In this document: positions 1 through 7,786 of the stretch, piece after piece
How the letters are laid out: each line of letters begins with the position of its first letter
Numbering within the stretch: the stretch's first letter is position 1
DNA from: Lactobacillus corticis
Lineage (GTDB): Bacteria; Bacillota; Bacilli; Lactobacillales; Lactobacillaceae
Direction of reading: 5' to 3'
Length of the DNA: 53,741 nt
NCBI RefSeq assembly: GCF_018327645.1
Contig: NZ_BMAY01000009.1
Coordinates: 1 to 53,741 of the forward strand
Position numbers and translations under genes: made by a program
The notes under the pieces: generated by a model
What the model saw: the letters and a program-made list of their open reading frames with translations, nothing else
The model's database searches: none
Told to the model about the DNA's origin: nothing

Positions 1-99
1 AGGAAACACCTGTACCCATGCCGAACACAGAAGTTAAGCTTCTTAACGCCGAGAGTAGTTGGTGGGCAACTGCCTGCGAGGGTAGGAAGTCGCCGCGCT
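1..99 (+). rRNA. rrf: 5S ribosomal RNA, 3' part
   Basis: The window opens inside a 5S rRNA. The conserved segment CCGAACACAGAAGTTAAG and the 3' half that pairs back are visible, and the gene ends just before the first tRNA. The first bases lie outside the window. This is the distal end of an rRNA operon, and the tRNA array that follows is probably cotranscribed with it. Confidence 0.95.
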
Positions 100-106
100 T
101 AAATAT

Positions 107-179
107 GGAGGATTAGCTCAGCTGGGAGAGCATCTGCCTTACAAGCAGGAGGTCACAGGTTCGAGCCCTGTATCCTCTA
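107..179 (+). tRNA. tRNA-Val (TAC)
   Basis: Cloverleaf of 73 nt with anticodon TAC in a 7-base loop, TTCGA in the T loop and discriminator A. CCA is not encoded. First of 16 tRNAs behind the 5S rRNA. Confidence 0.96.
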
Positions 180-183
180 TATC

Positions 184-256
184 GAGTCGTTAGCTCAGTC
201 GGTAGAGCATCTGACTTTTAATCAGAGGGTCGACGGTTCAAGCCCGTCACGACTCA
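184..256 (+). tRNA. tRNA-Lys (TTT)
   Basis: Cloverleaf of 73 nt. Acceptor GAGTCGT pairs with ACGACTC, anticodon TTT, discriminator A. Confidence 0.96.
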
Positions 257-269
257 TGGCCCAAAACTT

Positions 270-351
270 GCGGGTGTGGCGGAATTGGCAGACGCGCTAG
301 ATTTAGGTTCTAGTGTTTTCGGACGTGTGGGTTCAAGTCCCACCACCCGTA
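270..351 (+). tRNA. tRNA-Leu (TAG)
   Basis: 82 nt with a long variable arm, as expected for a class II tRNA. Anticodon TAG, acceptor GCGGGTG/CACCCGT. Confidence 0.95.
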
Positions 352-358
352 TTTATAA

Positions 359-431
359 GCCGATTTAGCTCAGTTGGTAGAGCACCTGTCTTGTAAACAG
401 GGGGTCGTACGTTCAAGTCGTATAATCGGCA
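359..431 (+). tRNA. tRNA-Thr (TGT)
   Basis: 73 nt. Acceptor GCCGATT/AATCGGC, anticodon TGT, discriminator A. Confidence 0.96.
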
Positions 432-435
432 TTTT

Positions 436-507
436 GCGGAAGTAGTTCAGTGGTAGAACATCACCTTGCCATGGTGGGGGTCGCGGGTTCGAATCCCGTC
501 TTCCGCT
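436..507 (+). tRNA. tRNA-Gly (GCC)
   Basis: 72 nt. Acceptor GCGGAAG/CTTCCGC, anticodon GCC, discriminator U as usual for glycine. Confidence 0.96.
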
Positions 508-519
508 TTCAATAAATTT

Positions 520-605
520 GCCTTGGTGGCGGAATTGGTAGACGCACGGGACTTAAAATCCCGCGGTCAGTTTTGACCGTACCGGTTCGACTCCGGTCCG
601 AGGCA
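520..605 (+). tRNA. tRNA-Leu (TAA)
   Basis: 86 nt with a long variable arm (CGGTCAGTTTTGACCG). Anticodon TAA, discriminator A. Confidence 0.95.
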
Positions 606-613
606 CTTATTGA

Positions 614-687
614 GCACCCTTAGCGCAACTGGATAGAGTGTCTGACTACGAATCAGAAGGTTGTAGGTTCAAGTCCTACAGGGTGCA
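614..687 (+). tRNA. tRNA-Arg (ACG)
   Basis: 74 nt. Acceptor GCACCCT/AGGGTGC and anticodon ACG, whose A34 is normally deaminated to inosine by TadA. Confidence 0.96.
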
Positions 688-691
688 TTTC

Positions 692-765
692 CGGGAAGTG
701 GCTCAGTTTGGTAGAGCACCTGGTTTGGGACCAGGGGGTCGCAGGTTCAAATCCTGTCTTCCCGA
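692..765 (+). tRNA. tRNA-Pro (TGG)
   Basis: 74 nt. Acceptor CGGGAAG/CTTCCCG, anticodon TGG, discriminator A. Confidence 0.96.
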
Positions 766-793
766 TTGTAACTGAATAAAGAGGTTACAGGAT

Positions 794-867
794 GGCGGTG
801 TAGCTCAGCTGGCTAGAGCGTTCGGTTCATACCCGAGAGGTCGAGGGTTCGATCCCCCCCGCCGCTA
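794..867 (+). tRNA. tRNA-Met (CAT), elongator
   Basis: 74 nt with anticodon CAT. Acceptor GGCGGTG pairs with CGCCGCT (two G-U pairs); the T stem has one A-C mismatch. G4-G5 in the acceptor argue against the lysidine-modified Ile tRNA, and the paired first base argues against the initiator. Confidence 0.9.
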
Positions 868-881
868 TTACTTGTAAACTT

Positions 882-955
882 GGACCTTTAGCTCAGTTGG
901 TTAGAGCAGACGGCTCATAACCGTCCCGTCGTAGGTTCGAGTCCTACAAGGTCCA
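882..955 (+). tRNA. tRNA-Ile2 (CAT, lysidine type)
   Basis: 74 nt with a CAT anticodon. It is called Ile2 and not Met because the acceptor GGACCTT carries C4-G69 and C5-G68, the pairs known to be recognised by tRNA-Ile lysidine synthase (TilS). It also matches my memory of the Bacillus tRNA-Ile2 and its usual position beside the elongator Met gene. C34 would be changed to lysidine to read AUA. Confidence 0.85.
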
Positions 956-1003
956 TTGGACTCTTTGAGTTCATGGTTTAAATTGAATATAAGCACGTAT
1001 TAT

Positions 1004-1077
<74 letters not shown>

Positions 1078-1080
1078 TAT

Positions 1081-1154
1081 GGTCCATTGGAGCAGTGGTT
1101 TATCTCGCCTCCCTGTCACGGAGGAGATCGCGGGTTCAAATCCCGCATGGACCG
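1081..1154 (+). tRNA. tRNA-Asp (GTC)
   Basis: 74 nt. Acceptor GGTCCAT/ATGGACC, anticodon GTC, discriminator G as usual for Asp. Confidence 0.96.
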
Positions 1155-1160
1155 TAGAAT

Positions 1161-1233
1161 GGCTCGGTAGCTCAGTTGGTAGAGCAAAGGATTGAAGCTC
1201 CTTGTGTCGGCGGTTCGATTCCGTCCCGCGCCA
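1161..1233 (+). tRNA. tRNA-Phe (GAA), with acceptor mismatch
   Basis: 73 nt, anticodon GAA, discriminator A. Acceptor GGCTCGG faces CCGCGCC, leaving a T4-C69 mismatch in an otherwise perfect stem. G at position 4 would restore pairing, so a G-to-T change is the simplest explanation. Confidence 0.93.
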
Positions 1234-1254
1234 TTGCACTTTTACATATGACGT

Positions 1255-1325
1255 GCGGGTATGGTTTAGTGGTAAAACAAAAGCCTTCCAAGCTTTAGTC
1301 GCGAGTTCGATTCTCGTTACCCGCT
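1255..1325 (+). tRNA. tRNA-Gly (TCC)
   Basis: 71 nt. Acceptor GCGGGTA/TACCCGC, anticodon TCC, discriminator U. Second glycine isoacceptor of the array. Confidence 0.96.
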
Positions 1326-1330
1326 TTTAT

Positions 1331-1404
<74 letters not shown>

Positions 1405-1407
1405 TAT

Positions 1408-1497
1408 GGAGTAGTACTCAAGTGGCTGAAGAGGCGCCCCTGCTAAGGGTGTAGGTCGAGTTATCTCGGCGCGAGGGTTCGAATCTCTCCTACTCCG
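1408..1497 (+). tRNA. tRNA-Ser (GCT)
   Basis: 90 nt with a long variable arm. Acceptor GGAGTAG/CTACTCC, anticodon GCT, discriminator G. Last tRNA of the array. Confidence 0.95.
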
Positions 1498-1504
1498 CTA
1501 TGTT

Positions 1505-1544
1505 GATCAAGGATGTTGATTATCAATGTTCTTGATCTTTTTTT
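1505..1544 (+). terminator. Terminator of the rRNA-tRNA operon
   Basis: GATCAAG pairs with CTTGATC around an inner stem and is followed by a T run. Confidence 0.85.
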
Positions 1545-1571
1545 ATGTTCTTAAATTGCCAAAGATTGCAC

Positions 1572-1600
1572 TGGTTTAAATGAGAAACTTACTTTATAAT
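1572..1600 (+). promoter_or_regulatory. Promoter of the secreted-protein gene
   Basis: A perfect -10 TATAAT (1595-1600) lies 37 bases before the chosen ATG. The best 17-bp-spaced -35 is a weak TGGTTT (1572-1577). Confidence 0.5.
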
Positions 1601-1636
1601 GAAGGGGTTATTTGATAATAAATGGAGGAGCGAGAA

Positions 1637-2158
1637 ATGAACAAAAAAGCTTTAAAACTCATATTTGCTTTCGTATTAGTGCTAACTTTCGGTTTAATCG
1701 GAGCTAAAACTACGCAAGCTGCCGCTTATGGAGCCAAGCAGCAAACTACTCCTAAACGAATTAGAGGCACTTGGTATCTTTATAAAACTTCAGCTGGAAG
1801 TTACGGTAAGAATACGGGGTTACAAAAGAAGTATCTCCATCCATACCGTAAGCTGCGGATTACCGCTCATACGATTACCTTTACTACTGCTCACGGCAAG
1901 CGTGGCTTAAAGGGAAACTGCAAGCTTTATAAACTACCTAAAGCATCGAAATTCAGCAGTTCTAAGCTGATGAAGGCAGAAAAATACGGAATAAAACATA
2001 AATGGATTAACCTTTACCGTATTAAAAAGAGTAGCATTTCATTTACTGACCAGAACTGGCTGCAATTGTTCCAAAGCTCGGCGGCTGGTAATCTAACACG
2101 TACTGGTTCCAAGTTGGTCTTTGAAAATGGATTTAATCGCGATACCTTTAGGAGATAA
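1637..2158 (+). CDS. Small secreted basic protein, unknown function
   Basis: 173-residue protein with a classic Sec signal peptide: MNKKALKL, a hydrophobic stretch to about residue 22, and a likely cleavage site near TQAAA (residues 25-30). The mature part is very rich in Lys, Arg, Tyr and aromatic residues (GTWYLYK near residue 44) and has no Cys and no anchor motif, so it is probably released or held to the wall by charge. The ATG at 1637 is chosen over an in-frame ATG at 1622 because GGAGGAG (1624-1630) then sits 6 bases upstream as ribosome binding site. It has its own promoter and no obvious operon partner. Such proteins are common and uncharacterised in lactobacilli. Confidence 0.8.
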   Translation: MNKKALKLIFAFVLVLTFGLIGAKTTQAAAYGAKQQTTPKRIRGTWYLYKTSAGSYGKNTGLQKKYLHPYRKLRITAHTITFTTAHGKRGLKGNCKLYKLPKASKFSSSKLMKAEKYGIKHKWINLYRIKKSSISFTDQNWLQLFQSSAAGNLTRTGSKLVFENGFNRDTFRR

Positions 2159-2243
2159 GCCAAAAGCTTAAAATTTGCAAGGTTCTGTATTTTACTTGAT
2201 AATGTCTAATAGAAAACACTTTCAAGATAAAAGGGAGACCATT

Positions 2244-2666
2244 ATGATTAGACCAATGAAATTCGGCGACTTGGACCAAATAGCTGGTATTTGGCTCGAC
2301 AGCAATATTACCGCCCACAATTTTTTACCTAAAAAGTACTGGGAAGACCAGTTTCCCTGGGTAAAGCACCAAATTGCCCAGGCACAGGTGTTTGTGGCAG
2401 AAGAAGCTGGAAAAATTGAAGGCTTTATTGGCCTAGATGGCGACGAGATTGAGGGCCTTTTTGTTAGGGCTGAGGCGCGCGGGCGTGGCGTTGGCAGCAG
2501 CCTGCTCAATAATACGAAAAATTATCACCGTCACTTAAGTCTGCATGCTTATCAAAAGAATCAGCCAGCCGTGAAGTTTTATCAAGCTCAAGGATTCAAG
2601 ATCGCAAAAGCTGGCGAAGATCCTGATACGGGCGAAAGCGATTATTTAATGACTTGGGATAAATAA
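2244..2666 (+). CDS. GNAT-family N-acetyltransferase
   Basis: 140-residue acetyl-CoA-dependent N-acetyltransferase fold. The acetyl-CoA-binding motif A is visible as VRAEARGRGVGSSLLN (R-x-x-G-x-G/A type, about residues 76-91), followed by the C-terminal strand with HAYQKNQPAVKFYQAQGF typical of single-domain GNATs. The substrate cannot be told from sequence. The start at 2244 (MIRPMKFGDLDQ) follows AAGGGAG; an upstream in-frame ATG at 2175 would add residues that do not belong to the family. A perfect hairpin terminator follows, so it is probably monocistronic. Confidence 0.85.
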   Translation: MIRPMKFGDLDQIAGIWLDSNITAHNFLPKKYWEDQFPWVKHQIAQAQVFVAEEAGKIEGFIGLDGDEIEGLFVRAEARGRGVGSSLLNNTKNYHRHLSLHAYQKNQPAVKFYQAQGFKIAKAGEDPDTGESDYLMTWDK

Positions 2667-2669
2667 ACG

Positions 2670-2698
2670 AACTCTATCTAACTAGATAGAGTTTTTCT
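2670..2698 (+). terminator. Rho-independent terminator after the GNAT gene
   Basis: Ten-base-pair perfect stem AACTCTATCT / AGATAGAGTT followed by TTTT. Confidence 0.85.
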
Positions 2699-2783
2699 TA
2701 TGGCGCAGTTTTTCTAACCATGCTGGTGATCGGGAAATGCTATAGAAAATTAGTAAACAAATGGTAAAAAAGCAGCTCCTTAC

Positions 2784-2811
2784 TTGCTAAAAAATGTCAT
2801 TCCGGTATACT
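2784..2811 (+). promoter_or_regulatory. Promoter of the pnuC-like gene
   Basis: -35 TTGCTA (2784-2789), 16-bp spacer and -10 TATACT (2806-2811). It leaves a leader of about 80 nt before the gene, with hairpins GCTTTTTTC/GAAAAAGC and CACAA/TTGTG; I could not match the leader to a known riboswitch class. Confidence 0.5.
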
Positions 2812-2895
2812 AGTAATCGATGCTTTTTTCAAGAAAAAGCGGATAAGGCACAAGATCTAGTATTTTGTGACCTAAAAGCAAAAGGAGACTTGTTG

Positions 2896-3636
2896 ATGAA
2901 AGAGCAACACGAAAACTATTTTATTTGGTTATGGAAGCAATTAAAGGGCTGGCCGGTTCAGAACTACTGCTTATGGTTCTTTGCCTTTGGCTTCCAATTA
3001 GCGATTTTGCTGCAAAATAAAATTGATGCCGTAACCTTGATTACTTTTATTGGAACCATGCTAGGAACCTTGTGTGTGTTGGCAATTAATGCCACGAAGG
3101 CGATTAACGGCTGGCTAGGGTTAATCTCAGCAGCTTGCTTTATTTACGCCGGCTGGTCAGCCAAAAATTATTTATCAATTTTTGAACAAATTGCCTATAT
3201 TGCCACTTTAGATATTCCGGTTATTTTTGCGGTTAGATCTTGGAATGAGGACACCAAGCACCACTTGCGCAAGTTTACCGCCCAGGGTTGGCTGGTAGCT
3301 ATTGTGGGAACTTTGTTGGTTTCCGTCGTTAGTGGCTTTTTGATCGGCAAGTTTACTAATGATCCGCGCCCGTGGATTGATGCGATCAGTTTTGCTATTT
3401 CCTTGACGGCAGGGGTAATGTGCTTTTTGCGCTATAACAACCAGTACTTCTGGTGGACTGCCAGTGGGATTTTTCAACTGATTCTGTGGGCCATTACTTA
3501 TGCTCAAGGAGACGCAACCCTGGCAATGGCAGTTAACTCACTGATTTATGTGATCAACGATGTGCTGGCCTTTACGGTTTCGCCATGGTTTAATGCTGGC
3601 CGGCGCAAGGCAGGCTTAGCCGAAATTAAAGATTAA
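2896..3636 (+). CDS. pnuC: PnuC-family nicotinamide riboside/vitamin transporter
   Basis: 246-residue integral membrane protein with about seven hydrophobic segments, usual size for the PnuC family. It resembles PnuC from the early WLWKQLKGWP and NYCLWFFAFGFQ to the W-rich NQYFWWTASGIFQLILWA segment. PnuC carries nicotinamide riboside by facilitated diffusion, coupled to phosphorylation in the cytosol; relatives carry other vitamins, so the substrate is inferred. The ATG at 2896 follows AAAGGAGA; earlier in-frame ATGs overlap the promoter. A bidirectional terminator separates it from luxS. Confidence 0.8.
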   Translation: MKEQHENYFIWLWKQLKGWPVQNYCLWFFAFGFQLAILLQNKIDAVTLITFIGTMLGTLCVLAINATKAINGWLGLISAACFIYAGWSAKNYLSIFEQIAYIATLDIPVIFAVRSWNEDTKHHLRKFTAQGWLVAIVGTLLVSVVSGFLIGKFTNDPRPWIDAISFAISLTAGVMCFLRYNNQYFWWTASGIFQLILWAITYAQGDATLAMAVNSLIYVINDVLAFTVSPWFNAGRRKAGLAEIKD

Positions 3637-3644
3637 TAATTAGC

Positions 3645-3683
3645 AAAAAAGCCCCAAGGCAATTACTAGCCTTTGGGGTTTTT
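3645..3683. terminator. Bidirectional terminator between pnuC and luxS
   Basis: Stem of CCCCAAGGC/GCCTTTGGGG type flanked by an A run on the left and a T run on the right, so it can end both convergent transcripts. Confidence 0.85.
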
Positions 3684-3727
3684 AAATGGCAAAAATTAGG
3701 AAATGGTTCAGCAATTTATTAGCAAAT

Positions 3728-4204
3728 TTATTCTACGACATGCCGTTCAAATGGTTTGTCGGAAATTCCTTGTTCCAAAATGGTTTTGCTCCATTCTTTG
3801 GCCGAGAACAAGGAATGGTCGCGGTAATTACCACAGGACTCAATCGTCGTTCCTTGGACATCTTCCCATTTAATGTCATAGGCAATCGCTTCTAGTGAGC
3901 TCTTTAGAGCTTTAGCCACTTCAGTCGTACTGTGTTCGCCCCAGGTAATCAAGTGGAAACCAGTCCGGCAGCCAAATGGGGAACAGTCAATCACGCCAGT
4001 CAGACGATCGCGCAAAAGACCGGCCAAAAGGTGTTCAATGGTGTGCAAGCCGGCAGTTGGAATGGCGTTGGTATTTGGTTGTACCAGCCGCAAGTCATAG
4101 TTGCTGATTTTATCGCCCTTTGGTCCAGTTTCGACGGTAATGAGGCGGACGTAAGGTGCCTTAACTTTCGTGTGATCCAGAGTAAAACTTTCAACTTTAG
4201 CCAT
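3728..4204 (-). CDS. luxS: S-ribosylhomocysteine lyase LuxS
   Basis: 158-residue LuxS. It splits S-ribosylhomocysteine to homocysteine and DPD, the precursor of autoinducer-2, in the activated methyl cycle. The metal-binding HTIEHLLAG motif (HxxEH, about residues 54-62) and the third metal ligand Cys in [11 protein letters not shown] (near residue 123) are present, as is SPFGCRTGF with the catalytic Cys. Length and start are standard; AAGGAGG precedes the ATG. It follows a MetE-like gene by 18 bases on the same strand, so both are likely transcribed from the Met T-box leader, linking homocysteine release with its remethylation. Confidence 0.97.
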   Translation of the reverse strand: MAKVESFTLDHTKVKAPYVRLITVETGPKGDKISNYDLRLVQPNTNAIPTAGLHTIEHLLAGLLRDRLTGVIDCSPFGCRTGFHLITWGEHSTTEVAKALKSSLEAIAYDIKWEDVQGTTIESCGNYRDHSLFSAKEWSKTILEQGISDKPFERHVVE

Positions 4205-4222
4205 AATAAATTTCCTCCTTGA

Positions 4223-5365
4223 TTAATCTTTATTTTCAATTGCTGGGGTCCAAACCTCGTTGGCAATTGTTTCTACTAATTGAATTTTTGCCCATTCTTC
4301 GGCTTCAGTCAAGATGTTGCCTTCTTCAGTCGAGGCAAAACCGCACTGGGTTGACAAAGAAAGGTGCGGTAAATCAACATATTCGCTGGCTTCTTTAATC
4401 CGATGCTTGACTTCTTCTTTGCCCTCAAGCTGTGGCCGTTTACTAGTAATTAACCCCAACACCACGTCTTTATCAGCAGGTACTTCTTGCAATGGTTCAA
4501 AATTGCCGGACCGAGCATCGTCGTATTCGAGGTAAAAAGCATCGACGTTTTCTTGGGCCAACAGCCACTTGGCAACCGAATCATAACTTCCGCTATCAGC
4601 ATAAGTTGAATGATAGTTGCCCCGGCAGACGTGAGTCGACAAGCGTAAATCACTAGGCAAATCCTTAATTGCGGCGTTGTTTAGCTGCAAAAAGAGGTCC
4701 TTATATTCGTCGCGACTAAAGGCAAAATCGCTGCTATCGCCAGCATGAGCCCAGACATCGTCGTCAGCTAACAACCCCCAGGTGCAGTCGTCCAGCTTTA
4801 CATCTCTGGCGCCAGCCTCGTAAAGGGCGAGGATTAGGTCATGATAGGCTTGGGCAATGTCAGCAATTAACGCAGCCGTATCAGAATAATATTTTTTAAC
4901 GGCATCTTGATTTGCGCTTCCACGATATAGTTCCAAGAAAAGCTGGCTAGGGGCCGGGATGCTTTGCCGCGGCGTTAAGTTAGTACCTTCCGTCAAACTC
5001 TTGAGGTATTTAAAACTTCTTAAGTCAGGATGATCGCCGCTAAAGCTAATTCGACCACTAAGTCTGGCGCTATCGTTTCTGGTTTCTTCACCATGGAAGA
5101 AGTAGCCGTGTTCCGATTTTACATGGTCAATTCCGGCAAAGCCCCAAAAAGTGTCAAGATGCCAGTAGCTGCGACGAAATTCACCGTCAGTTACAATCTT
5201 AAGGCCATGCTGGGCTTCTTTAGCGACCAGCTCTTTAATGCACTTATTCTCAATCTGGGTCAATTGGTCATGGCTGATTTTACCAGCGGCAAAATCAGTC
5301 CGGGCTTGTTTTAATTCTTGGGGACGTAAAAAACTACCAACGATGTCATAGTGAACTTTTGTCAT
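4223..5365 (-). CDS. MetE C-terminal-like methionine synthase family protein
   Basis: 380-residue protein of the cobalamin-independent methionine synthase catalytic-domain family, of the short YxjG/YxjH type lacking the MetE N-terminal half. It begins MTKVHYDIVGSFLRP; the family's zinc site can be followed as STHVCRGNYHS (His and Cys, about residues 241-251) and SLSTQCGFAS (second Cys near residue 341). Expected role is transfer of a methyl group to homocysteine, but the methyl donor for these short forms is not settled. Preceded by GGAGGC and a T-box with an ATG specifier, and followed at 18 bases by luxS. Probably a two-gene methionine-recycling operon induced on Met starvation. Confidence 0.88.
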   Translation of the reverse strand: MTKVHYDIVGSFLRPQELKQARTDFAAGKISHDQLTQIENKCIKELVAKEAQHGLKIVTDGEFRRSYWHLDTFWGFAGIDHVKSEHGYFFHGEETRNDSARLSGRISFSGDHPDLRSFKYLKSLTEGTNLTPRQSIPAPSQLFLELYRGSANQDAVKKYYSDTAALIADIAQAYHDLILALYEAGARDVKLDDCTWGLLADDDVWAHAGDSSDFAFSRDEYKDLFLQLNNAAIKDLPSDLRLSTHVCRGNYHSTYADSGSYDSVAKWLLAQENVDAFYLEYDDARSGNFEPLQEVPADKDVVLGLITSKRPQLEGKEEVKHRIKEASEYVDLPHLSLSTQCGFASTEEGNILTEAEEWAKIQLVETIANEVWTPAIENKD

Positions 5366-5385
5366 TTAAAAAGCCTCCTGCAGCA

Positions 5386-5675
5386 ATAAAAAAATCCCTA
5401 GAAGCATCAGCAATGCTTCTAGGGACGCTAATTTCTATTTAACGCGGTACCACCCTAATTCGATACAGTCTTACGAATGTATCCTTACTAAGTTCTCCGT
5501 CGAAAACTCGGGTGCGCTAACGGGCACCGCCCGCAAATAGCTTGCAAAGCTTGCTACTTGTATGCTCCAAGACCATCTTCGCAACCTGCTTGCGTACTGG
5601 CTTGCACCTGTCCCAGCTCTCTGAAACGCATTTCAGTTGTTACTCATCTTTTCTAAGCATTTTTAATCTTGTTGT
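5386..5675 (-). promoter_or_regulatory. T-box riboswitch, Met specifier
   Basis: Read leftward, this leader has the T-box landmarks: stem I with AGTA and AGAGAG motifs, GGTGCAAGCC, the T-box AGGGTGGTACCGCGTT (complement of 5441-5456), and a strong terminator hairpin (5388-5425) with T run. In the specifier loop, GAAG is followed by ATG (complement of 5574-5576), i.e. methionine. UGGU in the antiterminator bulge fits the A73 discriminator of tRNA-Met. Uncharged tRNA-Met would stabilise the antiterminator and switch on the MetE-like gene and luxS. Confidence 0.93.
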
Positions 5676-5680
5676 AGGTT

Positions 5681-5709
5681 ATTATGCACGCCTAAATAGC
5701 AAATTGCAA
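5681..5709 (-). promoter_or_regulatory. Promoter of the Met T-box transcript
   Basis: On the minus strand: -35 TTGCAA (5704-5709), 17-bp spacer, -10 CATAAT (5681-5686). RNA would start just upstream of T-box stem I. Confidence 0.6.
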
Positions 5710-5745
5710 GGCTATTTTTGAAAAAAGTTTTCAGCCAGCCAAAAC

Positions 5746-5759
5746 TGAATACGTTTTCA
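5746..5759 (+). promoter_or_regulatory. Putative cre site upstream of dhaK
   Basis: TGAATACGTTTTCA matches the CcpA operator consensus TGWAANCGNTNWCA at all but one defined position. It lies 61 bases before dhaK, a place where CcpA would repress or activate the dihydroxyacetone operon according to glycolytic state. Confidence 0.5.
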
Positions 5760-5819
5760 TGGTAAACTTAAGGCAGAAACAATAAGAGATAACTCATAGT
5801 TTACAGAAAGGACCAAAAC

Positions 5820-6821
5820 ATGAAAAAGATAATTAATGATCCCAGCCAAGTCGTAGCAGAAATGGTTGACGGACTGGTTCGTTCCTATCCTGACATTGTT
5901 GAACTGATTCCTGAAACTGAAGCTGTGGTGCGGGCTGATAGCGACACCATGGAGGGCAAGGTCGGCTTGATTTCTGGTGGCGGCAGCGGACATGAACCGG
6001 CTCACGCTGGTTTCGTGGGCAAGGGGATGCTTAGTGCAGCCGTTTGTGGTCAAGTCTTTACTTCGCCTACGCCAGATCAGATCTATGAAGCCATCAAAGC
6101 AGCTGATCATGGCAAGGGCGTCTTCATGGTGGTCAAAAACTACTCAGGCGATGTCATGAACTTCGATATGGCTAAAGATTTGGCGGAAATGGACGATATT
6201 CGGGTTAAATCAATTGTGGTTGACGATGATATTGCAGTCGAAAACAGCCTTTACACCCAAGGTCGCCGCGGGGTTGCCGGGACTATTTTAATGCATAAGA
6301 TTTTAGGCGCAGCCGCTGACCAGGGGGCCAGTTTGGATGAAATTGCTGCCTTAGCTCAGGCCGTTTTGCCTCACATTAAAACGATCGGGGTCGCGCTTAA
6401 TGCAGCTACGGTTCCAGAAGTGGGCAAGCCAGGTTTTGAACTAAAAGAAGACGAAATTGAATATGGCGTCGGCATCCACTCTGAACCAGGCTACCGGACG
6501 GAAAAAATTAAGCCAAGCAATGAACTTTGCCAAGAATTGTTAGGTAAATTAGATAGCGAATTGCACTTAAGCGAAGATAAGAGCTATGCGGTTTTGGTCA
6601 ACGGCATGGGCGCAACGCCATTGATGGAACAATACATCTTCAGCCATGACCTGCTGAATCAATTAGAGGAAAAAGGCATTAAACCAGACTTTATGCGGGT
6701 TGGAAATTACATGACCTCAATTGATATGGCGGGCTTGTCGTTAACGATTTTGGAACTGGCAGATGAAGCTTGGCTGGACTACTTGCGCTATCCAGTTAAG
6801 ACGATTGCATGGAACAATTAG
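5820..6821 (+). CDS. dhaK: PTS-dependent dihydroxyacetone kinase, substrate-binding subunit DhaK
   Basis: 333-residue DhaK, the subunit that binds dihydroxyacetone covalently through a His. GGGSGHEPAHAGFVG near residues 53-67 forms the substrate pocket, and the His of GIHSEPG near residue 220 is the hemiaminal-forming residue. It receives phosphate from the ADP held by DhaL, which DhaM rephosphorylates from the PTS. First gene of a tight dhaK-dhaL-dhaM operon; a good ribosome site (AGAAAGGA) precedes the ATG. A putative cre site lies upstream. No transporter or glycerol dehydrogenase is adjacent, so the dihydroxyacetone source is not evident from this locus. Confidence 0.96.
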   Translation: MKKIINDPSQVVAEMVDGLVRSYPDIVELIPETEAVVRADSDTMEGKVGLISGGGSGHEPAHAGFVGKGMLSAAVCGQVFTSPTPDQIYEAIKAADHGKGVFMVVKNYSGDVMNFDMAKDLAEMDDIRVKSIVVDDDIAVENSLYTQGRRGVAGTILMHKILGAAADQGASLDEIAALAQAVLPHIKTIGVALNAATVPEVGKPGFELKEDEIEYGVGIHSEPGYRTEKIKPSNELCQELLGKLDSELHLSEDKSYAVLVNGMGATPLMEQYIFSHDLLNQLEEKGIKPDFMRVGNYMTSIDMAGLSLTILELADEAWLDYLRYPVKTIAWNN

Positions 6822-6829
6822 GAGGCATT

Positions 6830-7411
6830 ATGGACTTAGCTTTAGATCAAGCCACTAAGTGGTTAGAATTATTTGGCGATGAAATTGAAAAAAACAAGGC
6901 GTATTTGAGTGATCTGGATACGCCAATTGGCGACGCCGACCATGGCTTCAATATGGCTCGGGGCATGGAAGCAGTAGAAACCAGCCTTGCTCAAAAAGCT
7001 CCTGCTGATTTAGCTGGCTTATTCAAACAAACGGCGATGGCTTTAATTACTAAAGTGGGTGGAGCTTCTGGTCCTTTATATGGCACGGCCTTTTTGGAAA
7101 TGAGCAAGCAGGCGGCGCAAACCAGCGAACTAAATAGCCTCCTAGCAGCAGCTTTAGCCGGAATTAAGAAGCGTGGTGGAGCAGCGGCGGGCGACAAGAC
7201 CATGGTCGACGTGTGGGAAGCAGTTTTGCCAGAACTAGCTCAAGGGACTTTGACTGATGCCAAAATTGATGAAGCAGTTGAAGCTACCAAGCCTTTGATT
7301 GCAAAAAAGGGGCGGGCTAGTTATTTAGGCGAACGCTCTAAAGGTCATATCGATCCTGGCGCAATGTCCAGCGGCTACTTATTCAAGGCCTTGTTAAAGG
7401 CGGTGGCATGA
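6830..7411 (+). CDS. dhaL: Dihydroxyacetone kinase ADP-binding subunit DhaL
   Basis: 193-residue DhaL. The Mg-ADP site is seen as LDTPIGDADHGFNMARG near residues 24-40, with the three conserved Asp residues, and the later GGASGPLYGTAFLE loop. DhaL keeps ADP/ATP tightly bound and phosphorylates dihydroxyacetone on DhaK. The ATG at 6830 is preferred over an in-frame ATG at 6809 because TAGGAGG, overlapping the dhaK stop codon, lies 5 bases before it. It overlaps dhaM by ATGA, indicating translational coupling. Confidence 0.95.
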   Translation: MDLALDQATKWLELFGDEIEKNKAYLSDLDTPIGDADHGFNMARGMEAVETSLAQKAPADLAGLFKQTAMALITKVGGASGPLYGTAFLEMSKQAAQTSELNSLLAAALAGIKKRGGAAAGDKTMVDVWEAVLPELAQGTLTDAKIDEAVEATKPLIAKKGRASYLGERSKGHIDPGAMSSGYLFKALLKAVA

Positions 7412-7779
7412 TGAATTACGGTATTGTGATTGTGTCTCACGTCCCTGAACTTGCCCAAGGTTTACCTAAACTGTTGCAGCAAGTTGCCAAAGACGTGCCG
7501 ATTACCGCTGCTGGCGGTACCGATGATGATGAAATCGGCACTAGCGTCACAAAAATTATGACGGCTTTTGCCGATAATCCGGCAGATGAACTGCTGACTT
7601 TTTATGACTTGGGCAGTGCTAAGATGAATTTAGAATTAGCCAGTGAAATGAGTGACAAGCCAATTCATTTGTATGATACGGCACTAGTCGAAAGTGCTTA
7701 TTCAGCCGCCGCTCTGCTTGAAGCGGGTGTGAAATTGCCCGAAATTGAAGCCCAGCTGGCTCCGTTGAAAATAAAATAA
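7408..7779 (+). CDS. dhaM: Dihydroxyacetone kinase phosphoryl donor DhaM (EIIA domain only)
   Basis: 123-residue single-domain DhaM of the mannose-type EIIA fold. His in IVIVSHVPELAQG (residue 11) is the expected phosphorylation site, charged by HPr and used to rephosphorylate DhaL-bound ADP. GGTDDDEIGTS (about residues 36-46) is the typical following loop. The protein lacks the HPr and EI-like domains of enterobacterial DhaM, as usual in Firmicutes. The start overlaps the dhaL stop (ATGATGA; either ATG is possible). Confidence 0.93.
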   Translation: MMNYGIVIVSHVPELAQGLPKLLQQVAKDVPITAAGGTDDDEIGTSVTKIMTAFADNPADELLTFYDLGSAKMNLELASEMSDKPIHLYDTALVESAYSAAALLEAGVKLPEIEAQLAPLKIK

Positions 7780-7786
7780 TAAAAAT

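Noticed and set aside
882..955. Second elongator tRNA-Met
   Set aside because: C4-G69 and C5-G68 in the acceptor mark it as the TilS substrate tRNA-Ile2.
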